From Candidatus Cloacimonadota bacterium (lineage in GTDB: Bacteria; Cloacimonadota; Cloacimonadia; Cloacimonadales; JAIOQZ01), in NCBI GenBank assembly GCA_021108395.1, contig JAIOQZ010000011.1, forward strand, positions 1 to 64,000: a stretch of DNA of 64,000 nucleotides, written 5' to 3'. The notes under the pieces are model-generated. The model was not told the DNA's origin. It worked only from the letters and a program-made list of their open reading frames with translations, and ran no database searches. Within the stretch, counting starts at the first letter, position 1; each line of letters begins with the position of its first letter. The position numbers were made by a program, and so were the translations under genes. Of the stretch, positions 54,083 to 62,937 are shown piece by piece.

Positions 54083-55843
54083 TCAGTCAAGCAATTTCTG
54101 GAGCGCCCAGATGTCGGTGCGGGCGTCCCAATGCACGTCTGAGGCCACAGGAGCCAGCATGAGCACATGCTCTTCGCTAAGCATATGCAGCCACAGATCG
54201 AGGTCGGCGGGCAGTGACCGCGCCTGCGCCATCTGCATCCGATCCTGCAGCTTCAGCCCCTCGCGCAGCATCTCCTCGAACATCGATACGCGGCGTGGGT
54301 AGCTTTCCACCCTATATTGCGTAATGCCGGCCAGCCGCGCAGCGCAATCCAGCGCGTCGTCAAGGCCGCCGATGGCGTCCACCAATCCGGCATCCACCGC
54401 CTGTCGGCCTGTATATAGCTTGCCCTGCGCCAATTCCTGCACTTCGGTGAGAGTCATGTCGCGTCCATCCGCCACCCGCGTCTTGAATTCCTCATACACC
54501 AGCTCGCCATGCGTGCGCAATGAACTCGCCAGCTTGGCTTCGAGCGGCCTCCACACATTGAAAACGTCAGAAAACTTCCCGCGTGACACAGTATCGCTGT
54601 GCAGAGAAATATCGTCGGCCAGGCCGCTGAGGTTTGGCAGCATACTCACCACGCCGATCGAGCCGGTGATGGTGAACGGCTCTGCGAAGATGCTGTCGGC
54701 GCCGCAGGAGATGTAGTAGCCACCCGATGCGGCTATGCCCGCCATCGAGACCACCAGCGGTTTGCTCTGCTGCATACGCTTCAATCGCTGGAATATCCGC
54801 TCGGAGACGAAGGCGCTGCCGCCGGGGCTGTCCACGCGCAGCACCACAGCCTTCACCGACTGGTCATCCTCGATTTCATCGAGTATCTCGTCTATGTCGG
54901 CGGAGGTGATGACATTGCCGCCCCAGAGCCCGCTGGACGAAGTGATGCCACCCTGTGCATAAATGACGGCGACCTGGTCTCCCCAGGCAATCTCAAGCTT
55001 GGGGTCATAGTCGTCCCAGTCCACGAGTTGTTCCTCGGTAATGCCAAGCTCCTCCAGAAACTCGCCGCCATAGAGCAGCGCATCGACCAGTCCCCAGTCC
55101 AACGCCTGCGCAGGAGTGATGAAGAGCGACTCGCGTTCCTCGTATATACGGCGCACCGGCGTAGTGTCGCCATCAAAACGGCGGTCGGCCAGCGCTTGCA
55201 GCATCGACTCATAGTATCCGTCGAGCAGGCGGCTCAGGTTGCGGCGAAAAGCCGCGGAAAACGAAGTGCGCTCGAACATCTCGCCGGCGCCTTTGCTGTC
55301 ACCCACCTGGAACACATGCACCTTGATTCCCAGTTTGGCCAGGGCGTCGGTGTAAAACAGCGAGCCGCCGCCAACGCCGGTGAACAGCAGAGAGGCGGAG
55401 TTGGTTGGAATCATGTGTATGCGGTCGGCGTAGGTTGCCAGCCAGTAGTCCTTTTGCGAGCCGGAGCTCAACCAGGCTTCGACAGGCTTGCCGCTGGTTT
55501 TGAAGAACTCGATAGCGCTCCCGATGCGAGTCAGCCCGACACCGGAGATGGCCCCCAGCCGAGGCGAAAGCACGACACCCGCGATGCGCTCATCGGCGGC
55601 GGCGTGGCGCAGGCACTGCTCGATATCGTACACCGACGCCTGGGTGACGCCGGAGAAGATGTCGTCTTTGTAGCGCTTATACTCCACGATGGAGCCGCTG
55701 ATATCGAGGTACAACCAGGATTCTTCCTGAATGTCGGAACCCGAATGCCGGAAGGCGGAAAAGACAATGCCGACCGACACGAACATGATGCCCACAAAGA
55801 CAACAAAGGCAACGATTGCAATGATAACCCATTTTTTTTGCAC
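54083..55843 (-). CDS. sppA: Signal peptide peptidase SppA, 67K-type
   Basis: The 586-aa protein has an N-terminal membrane helix (residues 6-28, VIIAIVAFVVFVGIMFVSVGI) and two S49 domains. The catalytic Lys is in QVGDSKGAGEMFE (about 190) and the Ser in VVSMAGIAASGGYYIS (about 388), as in the two-domain E. coli type. It degrades cleaved signal peptides in the membrane. The start is GTG at 55843, with AAGGAG 5 nt upstream. It follows the NtrC-like gene by 16 nt and is the last gene of the DUF4390-ntrY-ntrC-sppA run. Confidence 0.92.
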   Translation of the reverse strand: MQKKWVIIAIVAFVVFVGIMFVSVGIVFSAFRHSGSDIQEESWLYLDISGSIVEYKRYKDDIFSGVTQASVYDIEQCLRHAAADERIAGVVLSPRLGAISGVGLTRIGSAIEFFKTSGKPVEAWLSSGSQKDYWLATYADRIHMIPTNSASLLFTGVGGGSLFYTDALAKLGIKVHVFQVGDSKGAGEMFERTSFSAAFRRNLSRLLDGYYESMLQALADRRFDGDTTPVRRIYEERESLFITPAQALDWGLVDALLYGGEFLEELGITEEQLVDWDDYDPKLEIAWGDQVAVIYAQGGITSSSGLWGGNVITSADIDEILDEIEDDQSVKAVVLRVDSPGGSAFVSERIFQRLKRMQQSKPLVVSMAGIAASGGYYISCGADSIFAEPFTITGSIGVVSMLPNLSGLADDISLHSDTVSRGKFSDVFNVWRPLEAKLASSLRTHGELVYEEFKTRVADGRDMTLTEVQELAQGKLYTGRQAVDAGLVDAIGGLDDALDCAARLAGITQYRVESYPRRVSMFEEMLREGLKLQDRMQMAQARSLPADLDLWLHMLSEEHVLMLAPVASDVHWDARTDIWALQKLLD

Positions 55844-55859
55844 AAAAACTCCTTTATGG

Positions 55860-57209
55860 TCAGTCGCTGGTGATGCCAAGCTCTTTCAGCTTGCGCGAGA
55901 GATTGCTCTGGTGCATCCCGATGGCCTTAGCCGTCTGCGAGATGTTGCCATTGTGCATGGTAAGTTGAGCATCGAGGTAGCGTGTTTCAAAGGCTCGCTT
56001 TTTGTCAATGAAAGGAGCCGTCTCCTGCCAGAAAGCCTTGTCCGAGTCGTCCTTGCTCACACTCGCCACCGGCAGGTCTTCCGGCGCTATCTCGCGTTTC
56101 TCTACCAGTATGTAGATACGCTCGACAAGGTTCTTCAGCTCGCGGATATTGCCGGCGAACTTCCAACCGGACAGCTCGCGCACCGTAGCGGGGAGAAACA
56201 GCTTGCGGGGAACTCCCAGTTCGCGGGTGAATGTATCGGAGAAGTGTTCGAGCAGCAGCGGGATGTCTTCGGTGTGCCGACGCAATGGGGGCACCACCAC
56301 AGGCACCACGTCGAGGCGATAAAACAGGTCTTCGCGAAAGGCGCCGCTCTGCACCATCTCCTCCAGATTCTTGTGGGTGGCGGCGATGATGCGGGCATCG
56401 ATCTTCTTGGTGGCGTTGCTGCCCACTCGCTCGAACTCGCCCTCCTGAATCACGCGCAGAATCTTGGCCTGCGCCGAAAGCGACATATCGCCAATCTCAT
56501 CCAGGAAGAGAGTACCGCCATCAGCCTCCTCGATTTTGCCCTTGCGGCTTTTGACAGCACCGGTAAACGCGCCCTTTTCGAAGCCGAACAGCTCGCTCTC
56601 GACCAACTCGCTGGGAATGGCGGCGCTGTTGAACTTGATGAACGGGCGACTGCTGCGCCGGCTCTTCTGGTGAATAGCCCAGGCTACAAGCTCCTTGCCG
56701 GTGCCGCTTTCGCCGCGAATCAGCACTTTGGCTTTGGTGGCGGCCACACGCTCTATCATCTCGCGCAACTCCTGCATGAGTTGGCTGTCACCCACCATGC
56801 GGTATTGTTCTTTGTGGTCGGAACGCAGGCGGCGCACATCTTCGCTCAGGGCGCGGAACTGCATCGCCTTGCTCACGGCAATCTTCACATGCGGCAGGCT
56901 TAGCGGTTTTTCGAGGAAGTCGAAAGCGCCAAGTTTGATGGCCTGCACTGCCTCCGAGATGCCGCTGTGGCCGCTGATCATGATAATCTGTAGAGTAGGG
57001 TCTGCTGCCAGCATCCGCTTTAGGGTTTCGAGGCCGTCCATGTGCTCCATTTGCACATCGAGCAGCACAACGCCCGGACTGAACGATTCGAGCAGGTCGA
57101 GGCCCTGACGGCCCGACCCCGCCGTGACGCAACGATAGCCTTCGTCTTCGAGTATGCTCTTCAACGTCTGGCCGATGTTGCGCTCGTCGTCAACTATCAG
57201 GATGTTCAC
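55860..57209 (-). CDS. Sigma-54-dependent NtrC-family response regulator
   Basis: The 449-aa protein has a receiver domain (residues 1-115) with the phosphoacceptor Asp in VVLLDVQM and the Lys in FLEKPLS. The AAA+ domain (about 140-370) carries Walker [22 protein letters not shown] (GAFTGA loop contacting sigma-54), Walker [11 protein letters not shown] and the arginine-finger region. The C-terminal Fis-type helix-turn-helix (about 410-447) includes [21 protein letters not shown]. It activates sigma-54 promoters once phosphorylated by the upstream kinase, whose gene it overlaps by 20 nt. Target genes are not evident here. Confidence 0.93.
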   Translation of the reverse strand: MNILIVDDERNIGQTLKSILEDEGYRCVTAGSGRQGLDLLESFSPGVVLLDVQMEHMDGLETLKRMLAADPTLQIIMISGHSGISEAVQAIKLGAFDFLEKPLSLPHVKIAVSKAMQFRALSEDVRRLRSDHKEQYRMVGDSQLMQELREMIERVAATKAKVLIRGESGTGKELVAWAIHQKSRRSSRPFIKFNSAAIPSELVESELFGFEKGAFTGAVKSRKGKIEEADGGTLFLDEIGDMSLSAQAKILRVIQEGEFERVGSNATKKIDARIIAATHKNLEEMVQSGAFREDLFYRLDVVPVVVPPLRRHTEDIPLLLEHFSDTFTRELGVPRKLFLPATVRELSGWKFAGNIRELKNLVERIYILVEKREIAPEDLPVASVSKDDSDKAFWQETAPFIDKKRAFETRYLDAQLTMHNGNISQTAKAIGMHQSNLSRKLKELGITSD

Positions 57210-58365
57210 GATACTCCTCTATAATGAGCTCGAAGGTCGTTCCGTCGCCGGGTTTGCTCTTGGCTCGGATAATGGCGCCGTTGGCGTCGGACAGGCGCTT
57301 GACAAGAGCCAGCCCCAGCCCTGTGCCGCGTTTCTTGCGGGTAAAGTAGGGTTCAAATATGCGGCCCAGATCCTCAGGGGAGATGCCCTGGCCCTGATCG
57401 ACGATGTCGAGCACGAGATAGCTGCGGCTCTGCCTCAGCGAGATGAGGATCGTCCCCTCGGGCGGACTGGCGTCGATGGCGTTCTGGATTATGTTGGTGA
57501 ATATCTGGTAGAAATGCGTCTTGTCGAAGGCGATGAGATGCCCCTTGACAAGCTCTTTCTTGAGACTGTAGCTGCTTTCGTAACCGCGCAGAATTTCACA
57601 GATGGTGTCAGTCGGATCGAACACCGTCGTTTCCGGCTGACTGATCTTGGCGAACGTGCTGAACGATTGCACCAGGCCGCGCAGGTTCAATATCTCCTGG
57701 TTGATGATGCCGGCGCACTCGGGGAAGATGGCGACGAAGCGTTCGGGATCGTCTGTGTATTTCTCTTCGAGCCGCTGCACCGAAAGCTGAATAGGCGTGA
57801 GCGGATTCTTGATCTCGTGGGCAAGAATGCGTGACAGCTCCTTCCAGATCATCTCCTTCTCGGCTTGCAACAGCTTGTCCTGCACGCTCTCGAGCTCGCG
57901 GCTCATGTCGTTGAACGACTGCTTGAGCAGGCGAATCTCGCTGGTGCCGGTGGGCGGCAGATAGACAGAGAAGTCGCCCTCGCGGATCTTGGCGGTGGCC
58001 ACCTGTAGTTCCTTCAGCGGATGGGTGATGATGTAGAACCCGAAGATGAACAGCGTACTCGATACGGCCATAAGGATGAGCACCACAGCCAGCGAATAGA
58101 AGTTCGTGCGGTGCTGGGTGGCCGCTATCGAGGCGATGACCTGACGATATTCGATCAGCACCTCGGTGGTGATTTCGTCATCGCGGGGGACCTGCCGATA
58201 GCACTCGGCGAAGCGCTCGGCGAAGCGGCCATCCACCAACCGTTCGACCATACGGTTGCGTGGCTGCACGAAGTAGTTGTTCAGAATGACAATGCTGGCC
58301 ACATAGAGGATGAGAAACAGCAGCAACACGCTGACGCGCAAACCGAGCTTAGGTTTCAAGTTCAT
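57190..58365 (-). CDS. NtrY-like sensor histidine kinase
   Basis: The 391-aa protein has two membrane helices (about 9-28 and 90-112) flanking a small periplasmic sensor region. A HAMP domain follows (about 113-165), then a dimerisation/phosphoacceptor domain with the His in RILAHEIKNPLTPIQ (about 184) and an ATPase domain with N-box NIIQNAIDAS (about 293), DIVDQGQGIS and GTGLGLALVKRL. It phosphorylates the NtrC-like regulator. It overlaps its partner by 20 nt and the DUF4390 gene by 17 nt, so the four-gene unit is tightly coupled. Confidence 0.92.
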   Translation of the reverse strand: MNLKPKLGLRVSVLLLFLILYVASIVILNNYFVQPRNRMVERLVDGRFAERFAECYRQVPRDDEITTEVLIEYRQVIASIAATQHRTNFYSLAVVLILMAVSSTLFIFGFYIITHPLKELQVATAKIREGDFSVYLPPTGTSEIRLLKQSFNDMSRELESVQDKLLQAEKEMIWKELSRILAHEIKNPLTPIQLSVQRLEEKYTDDPERFVAIFPECAGIINQEILNLRGLVQSFSTFAKISQPETTVFDPTDTICEILRGYESSYSLKKELVKGHLIAFDKTHFYQIFTNIIQNAIDASPPEGTILISLRQSRSYLVLDIVDQGQGISPEDLGRIFEPYFTRKKRGTGLGLALVKRLSDANGAIIRAKSKPGDGTTFELIIEEYREHPDS

Positions 58366-58906
58366 TCAGTATGCAGCTCCTTCGGACAACCGGCCGTTTA
58401 AAGTTCCACAACAGCATCAGATCGAACGGTTCCGACATCGTATCCAGTCGAATCTCGGCGAGGTAGCCGGTGACGGACACTATAAGGCTTTGTTCATGGT
58501 CAATGTCCAACAGGGATATGGTGTGGTCGAACAGACTGACCACCTCGATGAGTTCAGCATAGCTCCTTGCCGATACGGTGTATTGCTGGTCGTGCAGGTA
58601 TATCTCGAAATATGAGGACATGGGGTCAAACTCGACACGGTGATAGAAAAACTCTTCGAGCACAACTTCTCTGCCGCTATGTACCTGAAGCATGAACCAG
58701 ACGTTCACCGGCTTGCCGGAGCGGAAGAACTCCTCAAAATCGTGGTCGAAGGCGCTCACGAGACGGCATTGTACAGTGAGCATATCTCCCTGGCGTTGCA
58801 ATGCCAGGTTGCTGAAGGCCGCGTCGTTGCCGGTGTAGCTGGAAAACACCAGCGCGGTCAGCGACGCGACAGTTGACACAAAGCGATTGGTGAGATTGCC
58901 AAACAT
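58349..58906 (-). CDS. DUF4390-like exported protein
   Basis: The 185-aa protein has an N-terminal hydrophobic segment (residues 8-24) and a beta-rich domain (NLALQRQGDMLTVQCRLVSAF, FFRSGKPVNVWFMLQV, EFFYHRVEFDPMSSYFEI). The layout and position just upstream of an NtrY-like kinase match DUF4390 genes known next to such kinases; the match itself is moderate. Its function is unknown, and sensing envelope state with the kinase is a guess. The ATG at 58906 has GAGG upstream; the kinase gene overlaps by 17 nt. Confidence 0.7.
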   Translation of the reverse strand: MFGNLTNRFVSTVASLTALVFSSYTGNDAAFSNLALQRQGDMLTVQCRLVSAFDHDFEEFFRSGKPVNVWFMLQVHSGREVVLEEFFYHRVEFDPMSSYFEIYLHDQQYTVSARSYAELIEVVSLFDHTISLLDIDHEQSLIVSVTGYLAEIRLDTMSEPFDLMLLWNFKRPVVRRSCILNELET

Positions 58907-59043
58907 GCCTGCCTCGATACAGTGTGCGTTATGTGAATAACGCAACATACTTCAGGATATTACAACCACCGCAACAGGAGAATAACACTCCAATAACAAA
59001 TGGTATTCCTGAAGCTTATGAAGTCAACAGATTTCATAAAAAC

Positions 59044-59073
59044 GAAAAAAGGGGCAGTGCGCGCTGCCCCTTC
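59044..59073 (-). terminator. Terminator of the PDZ/outer-membrane protein gene
   Basis: On the minus strand AGGGGCAGCGC-GCACTGCCCC is followed by TTTTTTTCG. A second small hairpin (GGAACCCACTGGGGTTCC, 59129-59146) lies between the stop and this terminator. Confidence 0.85.
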
Positions 59074-59159
59074 GAACTGAGGAGAGGGTCTTGTTATCAG
59101 AACCCGTGAGGGCTCGATAGTTTATGCAGGAACCCACTGGGGTTCCATTGTTTCATACC

Positions 59160-60563
59160 TTAGAAGCCGAACCAGGGGCCGACGGTGAAGGTCATGCCGT
59201 CGAAGGTGGTGTCGGGCGAATTCTTGATCTCATAATTCTCGTCAATCATCTCGACCTTCCAGCCACTGTAGAACGAGTAGCTGTACATATAGCCCACTTC
59301 GGCGCGAATGGCGAGCCAGTCGAGGATGCGGTACATCACCATCACCTTGGGCTGTATCAGGATGTAGGTCTTGCCGATTGACACATAGTTGTTGCTCGAG
59401 TTGTTCAGCGAACTCTCGAAAGTATTCCAGTCATAGTCGCCGTCGGTCTGGCTCACTTCGAGATTCCAGCCACCCCAGCCCAGCATGAAGCCAAGCGAAG
59501 TGATGAACTTTTTTGTAATCGGAATACGTTTGTCGAGAGTGACGCCACCGTAGCCGGCGCTGAAGTTCATGCGGCGAATTAGCTTGTTGGATGGATCAAC
59601 CGGGTCGGGAACTGAGGTTTTGCGGTCGAGGCTGTAGCCACAGCCCATGCCGCCTAACATCCAGCCCTTGCCCACGTTGCCCTTGCCGCCGCCACCGTTG
59701 AAGAACAAGCCCCTGTCGTCAATCTCGCTGAACCCGAGGCCGTCATCTCCGGCGACAAGATCATCTCCACTGATAAGCTTGTTGATATCTTCAAGGTCGG
59801 GCTGAAAGAACACGGGAATCCAGCTGCCGCCGCCGTCGCCCGGGTTGAGCTTGGGCTTGACGGGCTCGCCGGTGATCTCGTCAACGCAGACAGTTTTCTT
59901 GCGGCTGCCAAAGACAAAGTCGATAACCTCGGTCCGGCCGTCGCGGAACAGCTTGATCTCCACGGCGTCACCGATGTAGTGTGAGTCGATGATTTTGCTG
60001 AAAGACTCCTCGTTCAACACTTTTCTGCCCCCGATCTCCATGATGATGTCGTCTTCGAGGATGCGATAAAGACGGGCGGGGGAATCGGACACGACGCCGG
60101 ATATGAGAACGCCATAGAACTTCTCGTACCCCATTTCGCGGGCTTCAGAAAGAGTTATTTCCTCATAATAAACGCCCATGAAGGGCTTCTCCATGTCTTC
60201 CTCGCTCAGGTTGATAACGACGGGCGAGGTGATGCTGAATGTGCTGCCTTCGCCGATAGCAGTGCCTATCTGAAGCTGCACTTCGCGCAGTTCTTCTTCC
60301 ATCTCTTCCAATTCTTCGTTCGCCTGGGCGAGGATGACGTTATGTTCCGCGAGCAACTCCTTGAGTTCCTCGTCGTCAAAGTCGCCGCTGTAGGTGGTTA
60401 TCTCGCCGTTCTCGTTGATGATGATCGTGGTTTCGCCATCATCTTCCATGGTTACGTCAACCTGGGTGGTATATTCCGTGGAAACCTCTGCTTCTTGTCC
60501 TTCCTGAGCGGCCAGCGTGCAAAGCATCGCCAGCGCCGTTAAGATAATGATCAGCTTTTTCAT
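59160..60563 (-). CDS. Exported PDZ-domain protein with outer-membrane-like C-terminus
   Basis: The 467-aa protein has a signal peptide (MKKLIIILTALAMLCTLAAQ), an acidic coiled-coil (about 65-105, LAEHNVILAQANEELEEMEEELREVQ) and a PDZ domain (about 125-225, PFMGVYYEEITLSEAREMGY, GVVSDSPARLYRILEDDIIMEIGG). The C-terminal half has alternating beta-strand-like sequence (MNFSAGYGGVTLDKRIP, FMLGWGGWNLEVS, RAEVGYMYSYSFYSG) ending TVGPWFGF. The final Phe fits an outer-membrane barrel signal. A periplasmic scaffold anchored in the outer membrane is my inference. The ATG at 60563 has GAGGAGG upstream, and it diverges from gltX. Confidence 0.82.
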   Translation of the reverse strand: MKKLIIILTALAMLCTLAAQEGQEAEVSTEYTTQVDVTMEDDGETTIIINENGEITTYSGDFDDEELKELLAEHNVILAQANEELEEMEEELREVQLQIGTAIGEGSTFSITSPVVINLSEEDMEKPFMGVYYEEITLSEAREMGYEKFYGVLISGVVSDSPARLYRILEDDIIMEIGGRKVLNEESFSKIIDSHYIGDAVEIKLFRDGRTEVIDFVFGSRKKTVCVDEITGEPVKPKLNPGDGGGSWIPVFFQPDLEDINKLISGDDLVAGDDGLGFSEIDDRGLFFNGGGGKGNVGKGWMLGGMGCGYSLDRKTSVPDPVDPSNKLIRRMNFSAGYGGVTLDKRIPITKKFITSLGFMLGWGGWNLEVSQTDGDYDWNTFESSLNNSSNNYVSIGKTYILIQPKVMVMYRILDWLAIRAEVGYMYSYSFYSGWKVEMIDENYEIKNSPDTTFDGMTFTVGPWFGF

Positions 60564-60868
60564 TGTTCCTCCTCTCTCTAAAGCTGTATTTTTGCTCTCG
60601 TCGAATATATATGCAATGCCGGTGCCAATCGCGCAGTGCGTGGCCTTAATCTGTGTCTTGCATACAGTTGTGCAGTCAGGCACCAGCGAGGACGCTGTGC
60701 GTCCCATATCATTCCCGCATACCTTGCGCCCGGCTCATATCGCTTCGGTATATTCACTGCCGGTTGTGAGCCCGAAGATCGGGATGCAGCACAGCGGCGC
60801 GAAGTTTTGTTTGACAAGCCCCGCGCCGCTCGGATTGTGGAAAAACTCCCGCCGTACAAGGAGACCAT
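60564..60868. other. 305-bp divergent intergenic region
   Basis: Separates the PDZ gene from gltX. Only the gltX TTGACA candidate is visible; I see nothing else in it. Confidence 0.5.
60811..60839 (+). promoter_or_regulatory. Candidate gltX promoter
   Basis: TTGACA at 60811-60816, 17 nt from ATTGTG at 60834-60839, 58 nt before the gltX ATG. Confidence 0.4.
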
Positions 60869-62299
60869 ATGCACAGTGATGTCCGCGTCCGCTTCGCGCC
60901 CAGTCCCACAGGAATGCTCCATCTGGGCGGATTGCGCATGGCGCTTTACGATTATATCTATGCCAGGCAGCAGGGCGGCACGTTCATCCTCCGCATCGAG
61001 GACACCGACCAGACACGCTTCGTCGAAGGCGCGTTCGAGAACGTTGTCGAAACGCTCGCCGCCATGGGCATCGACTACGACGAAGGCCCCGGCCGCGAGG
61101 GCGACTGCGGCCCTTATGTACAGTCACAGCGACTGCCCATCTACCGCAAATACATCGACCAGCTCGTCGCCTCGGGGCATGCCTACCCCTGTTTTTGCAG
61201 CAAAGAGCGCATCGAGTCCGTGCGCGAGCGCCAGCGCGCCGCCAAGCAAGACCCCCGCTACGACGGCCTCTGCCGCAGCCTCGACCCCGCACAGGCGCAA
61301 CGCCGCATCGACGAGGGCGAGGAGTATGTGGTTCGGCTGGCCATGCCGCAGCAGCACACGTTCGTCTTTTACGATAAAATCCGCGGCAAGGTCGAGATCG
61401 ACGCGGCGCAGGTGGACGACCAGGTCATCCTCAAGAGCGACGGCTTTCCCACCTATCATCTCGCCGTCGTGGTCGATGACCACCTCATGCGCATCAGCCA
61501 CGTCTTTCGCGGCGAGGAATGGCTGCCCAGCGCCCCCAAGCACATCTTTCTGTACGAGGCGCTGGGCTGGAAACCGCCCATCTGGGTGCATATGCCGCTC
61601 ATCCTCAGTCCCGAGAAGGGCAAGCTCTCGAAGCGTCATGGCGACTTCTCGGTCTCGGCGTTCCGCGACAAGGGCTACCTGCGGGAGGCGCTGGTCAACT
61701 TCGTGGCGCTGCTGGGTTGGCACCCAAAGGGCGACGAGGAGATTTTCGGCCTCGAGCGCATGGTGAAGGAATTCAGTTTCAAGCGCGTCAACAAGGCCGG
61801 CGCCGTGTTCGACATCACCAAACTCGACTGGATGAACGGTCAGTACCTGCGCAGTCTGCCGCTCGACAATATCTGCGACGAGGCGCGCCCGTTCTTCGAG
61901 GCCGCCGGCCTGCCCACCGACGGCGAGCGATACATCAAGGCTGTGGCCGAGGCGCGTGGCCGCGTCAGCCGGCTCGAACAGATTGCCGACGAGGCGCGGG
62001 TGTTTTTCGAGGCCCCGCGATTCGCCGCCGCCGCCCGCGAAGCACTGGCCGCCGATACCGCGCCGACTGTGCTACAGTGGTGGCTGGCTCACCTCGACAC
62101 CGACAACCGCGACGCCGTGAATGACCTCGTGAAACGCGGCATCGAGGAAACCGGCGTCAAAGGCAAGCGCTTCTACTTCCCGGTGCGGCTGGCCCTCTAC
62201 GGCAGCCCGCACGGCCCCGACATCCCGGCGCTCATCGATGTCCTCGGCATCGAGGAAGCGCGCCGGCGTTTTCAACTCGCACTCGATATTAACAAATAG
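60869..62299 (+). CDS. gltX: Glutamyl-tRNA synthetase
   Basis: The 476-aa class I synthetase has the HIGH-type motif FAPSPTGMLHLGGLR (residues 9-23), ILRIEDTDQTR, YPCFCSKERIE, FRGEEWLPSAPKHIFLYE and the KMSKS-type motif KGKLSKRHGDFSV (about 252). It charges tRNA-Glu (or tRNA-Gln where the amidotransferase route is used). The ATG at 60869 has AAGGAG upstream. It is followed after 9 nt by the GNAT gene and then holB, so the three are probably one transcript. Confidence 0.96.
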   Translation: MHSDVRVRFAPSPTGMLHLGGLRMALYDYIYARQQGGTFILRIEDTDQTRFVEGAFENVVETLAAMGIDYDEGPGREGDCGPYVQSQRLPIYRKYIDQLVASGHAYPCFCSKERIESVRERQRAAKQDPRYDGLCRSLDPAQAQRRIDEGEEYVVRLAMPQQHTFVFYDKIRGKVEIDAAQVDDQVILKSDGFPTYHLAVVVDDHLMRISHVFRGEEWLPSAPKHIFLYEALGWKPPIWVHMPLILSPEKGKLSKRHGDFSVSAFRDKGYLREALVNFVALLGWHPKGDEEIFGLERMVKEFSFKRVNKAGAVFDITKLDWMNGQYLRSLPLDNICDEARPFFEAAGLPTDGERYIKAVAEARGRVSRLEQIADEARVFFEAPRFAAAAREALAADTAPTVLQWWLAHLDTDNRDAVNDLVKRGIEETGVKGKRFYFPVRLALYGSPHGPDIPALIDVLGIEEARRRFQLALDINK

Positions 62300-62308
62300 G
62301 AGGCAACA

Positions 62309-62935
62309 ATGGCCATACCCGGCAGCCCGCTGCATTTCAAGAAACTTATCGGCGAGAAGGTCTTTCTTTCGCCAATCAACCCCGGAGACGCCGAGAAGTT
62401 TACCACTTGGCTCAACGATCTCGAGGTCACGCAGTTCCTGACCATCAGCCACCGCATCTACAGCCTGGTGAAGGAGCAGGCCTATCTCGACAATAAAGCG
62501 CGCTCCGACGCCTACGCCTTCTCCATCCTCGACGACGAGAGCAAGAAGCTCATTGGCGTATGCGAGCTGTTCGACGTCAACTGGATCAACGGCACGGCGG
62601 AGCTGGGCATATTCATCGGCGACAAGAACTTCTGGGGTCGCGGCTTTGGTCGGGACGCCATAACCCTGCTGCTCGATTTCGGTTTCAACCTGCTCAACCT
62701 GCGCAACATCATGCTGTGGACAGACAGCTTCAATCCTCGCGGCATCAAATGCTACACGAGCTGCGGGTTCCAGGAAGTCGGCCTGCGCCGCAACGCACGC
62801 ACCATCGCCGGTGAGACCCACGATATGCTGATGATGGACATCACCAACGACGACTTCGAGGGCGCCTTTGTGAAGGGCGTATTCGAGAAAGCGCGTTCGA
62901 GTGATGGCCCGACACAATTGGAGATCGTCACCTGA
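62309..62935 (+). CDS. GNAT acetyltransferase (RimJ/RimL type)
   Basis: The 208-aa protein has the RimJ/RimL-type GNAT fold: VFLSPINPGDAEKF at the N-terminus, VCELFDVNWINGTAELGIFIGD, the acetyl-CoA loop NFWGRGFGRDAITLLLDF (about 110), and LWTDSFNPRGIKCYTSCGFQEVGLRR (about 145-165). RimJ/L relatives acetylate N-terminal or small-molecule amines; the substrate here is unknown. AGGAGG precedes the ATG by 7 nt. It lies 9 nt after gltX and 2 nt before holB. Confidence 0.85.
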   Translation: MAIPGSPLHFKKLIGEKVFLSPINPGDAEKFTTWLNDLEVTQFLTISHRIYSLVKEQAYLDNKARSDAYAFSILDDESKKLIGVCELFDVNWINGTAELGIFIGDKNFWGRGFGRDAITLLLDFGFNLLNLRNIMLWTDSFNPRGIKCYTSCGFQEVGLRRNARTIAGETHDMLMMDITNDDFEGAFVKGVFEKARSSDGPTQLEIVT

Positions 62936-62937
62936 CC

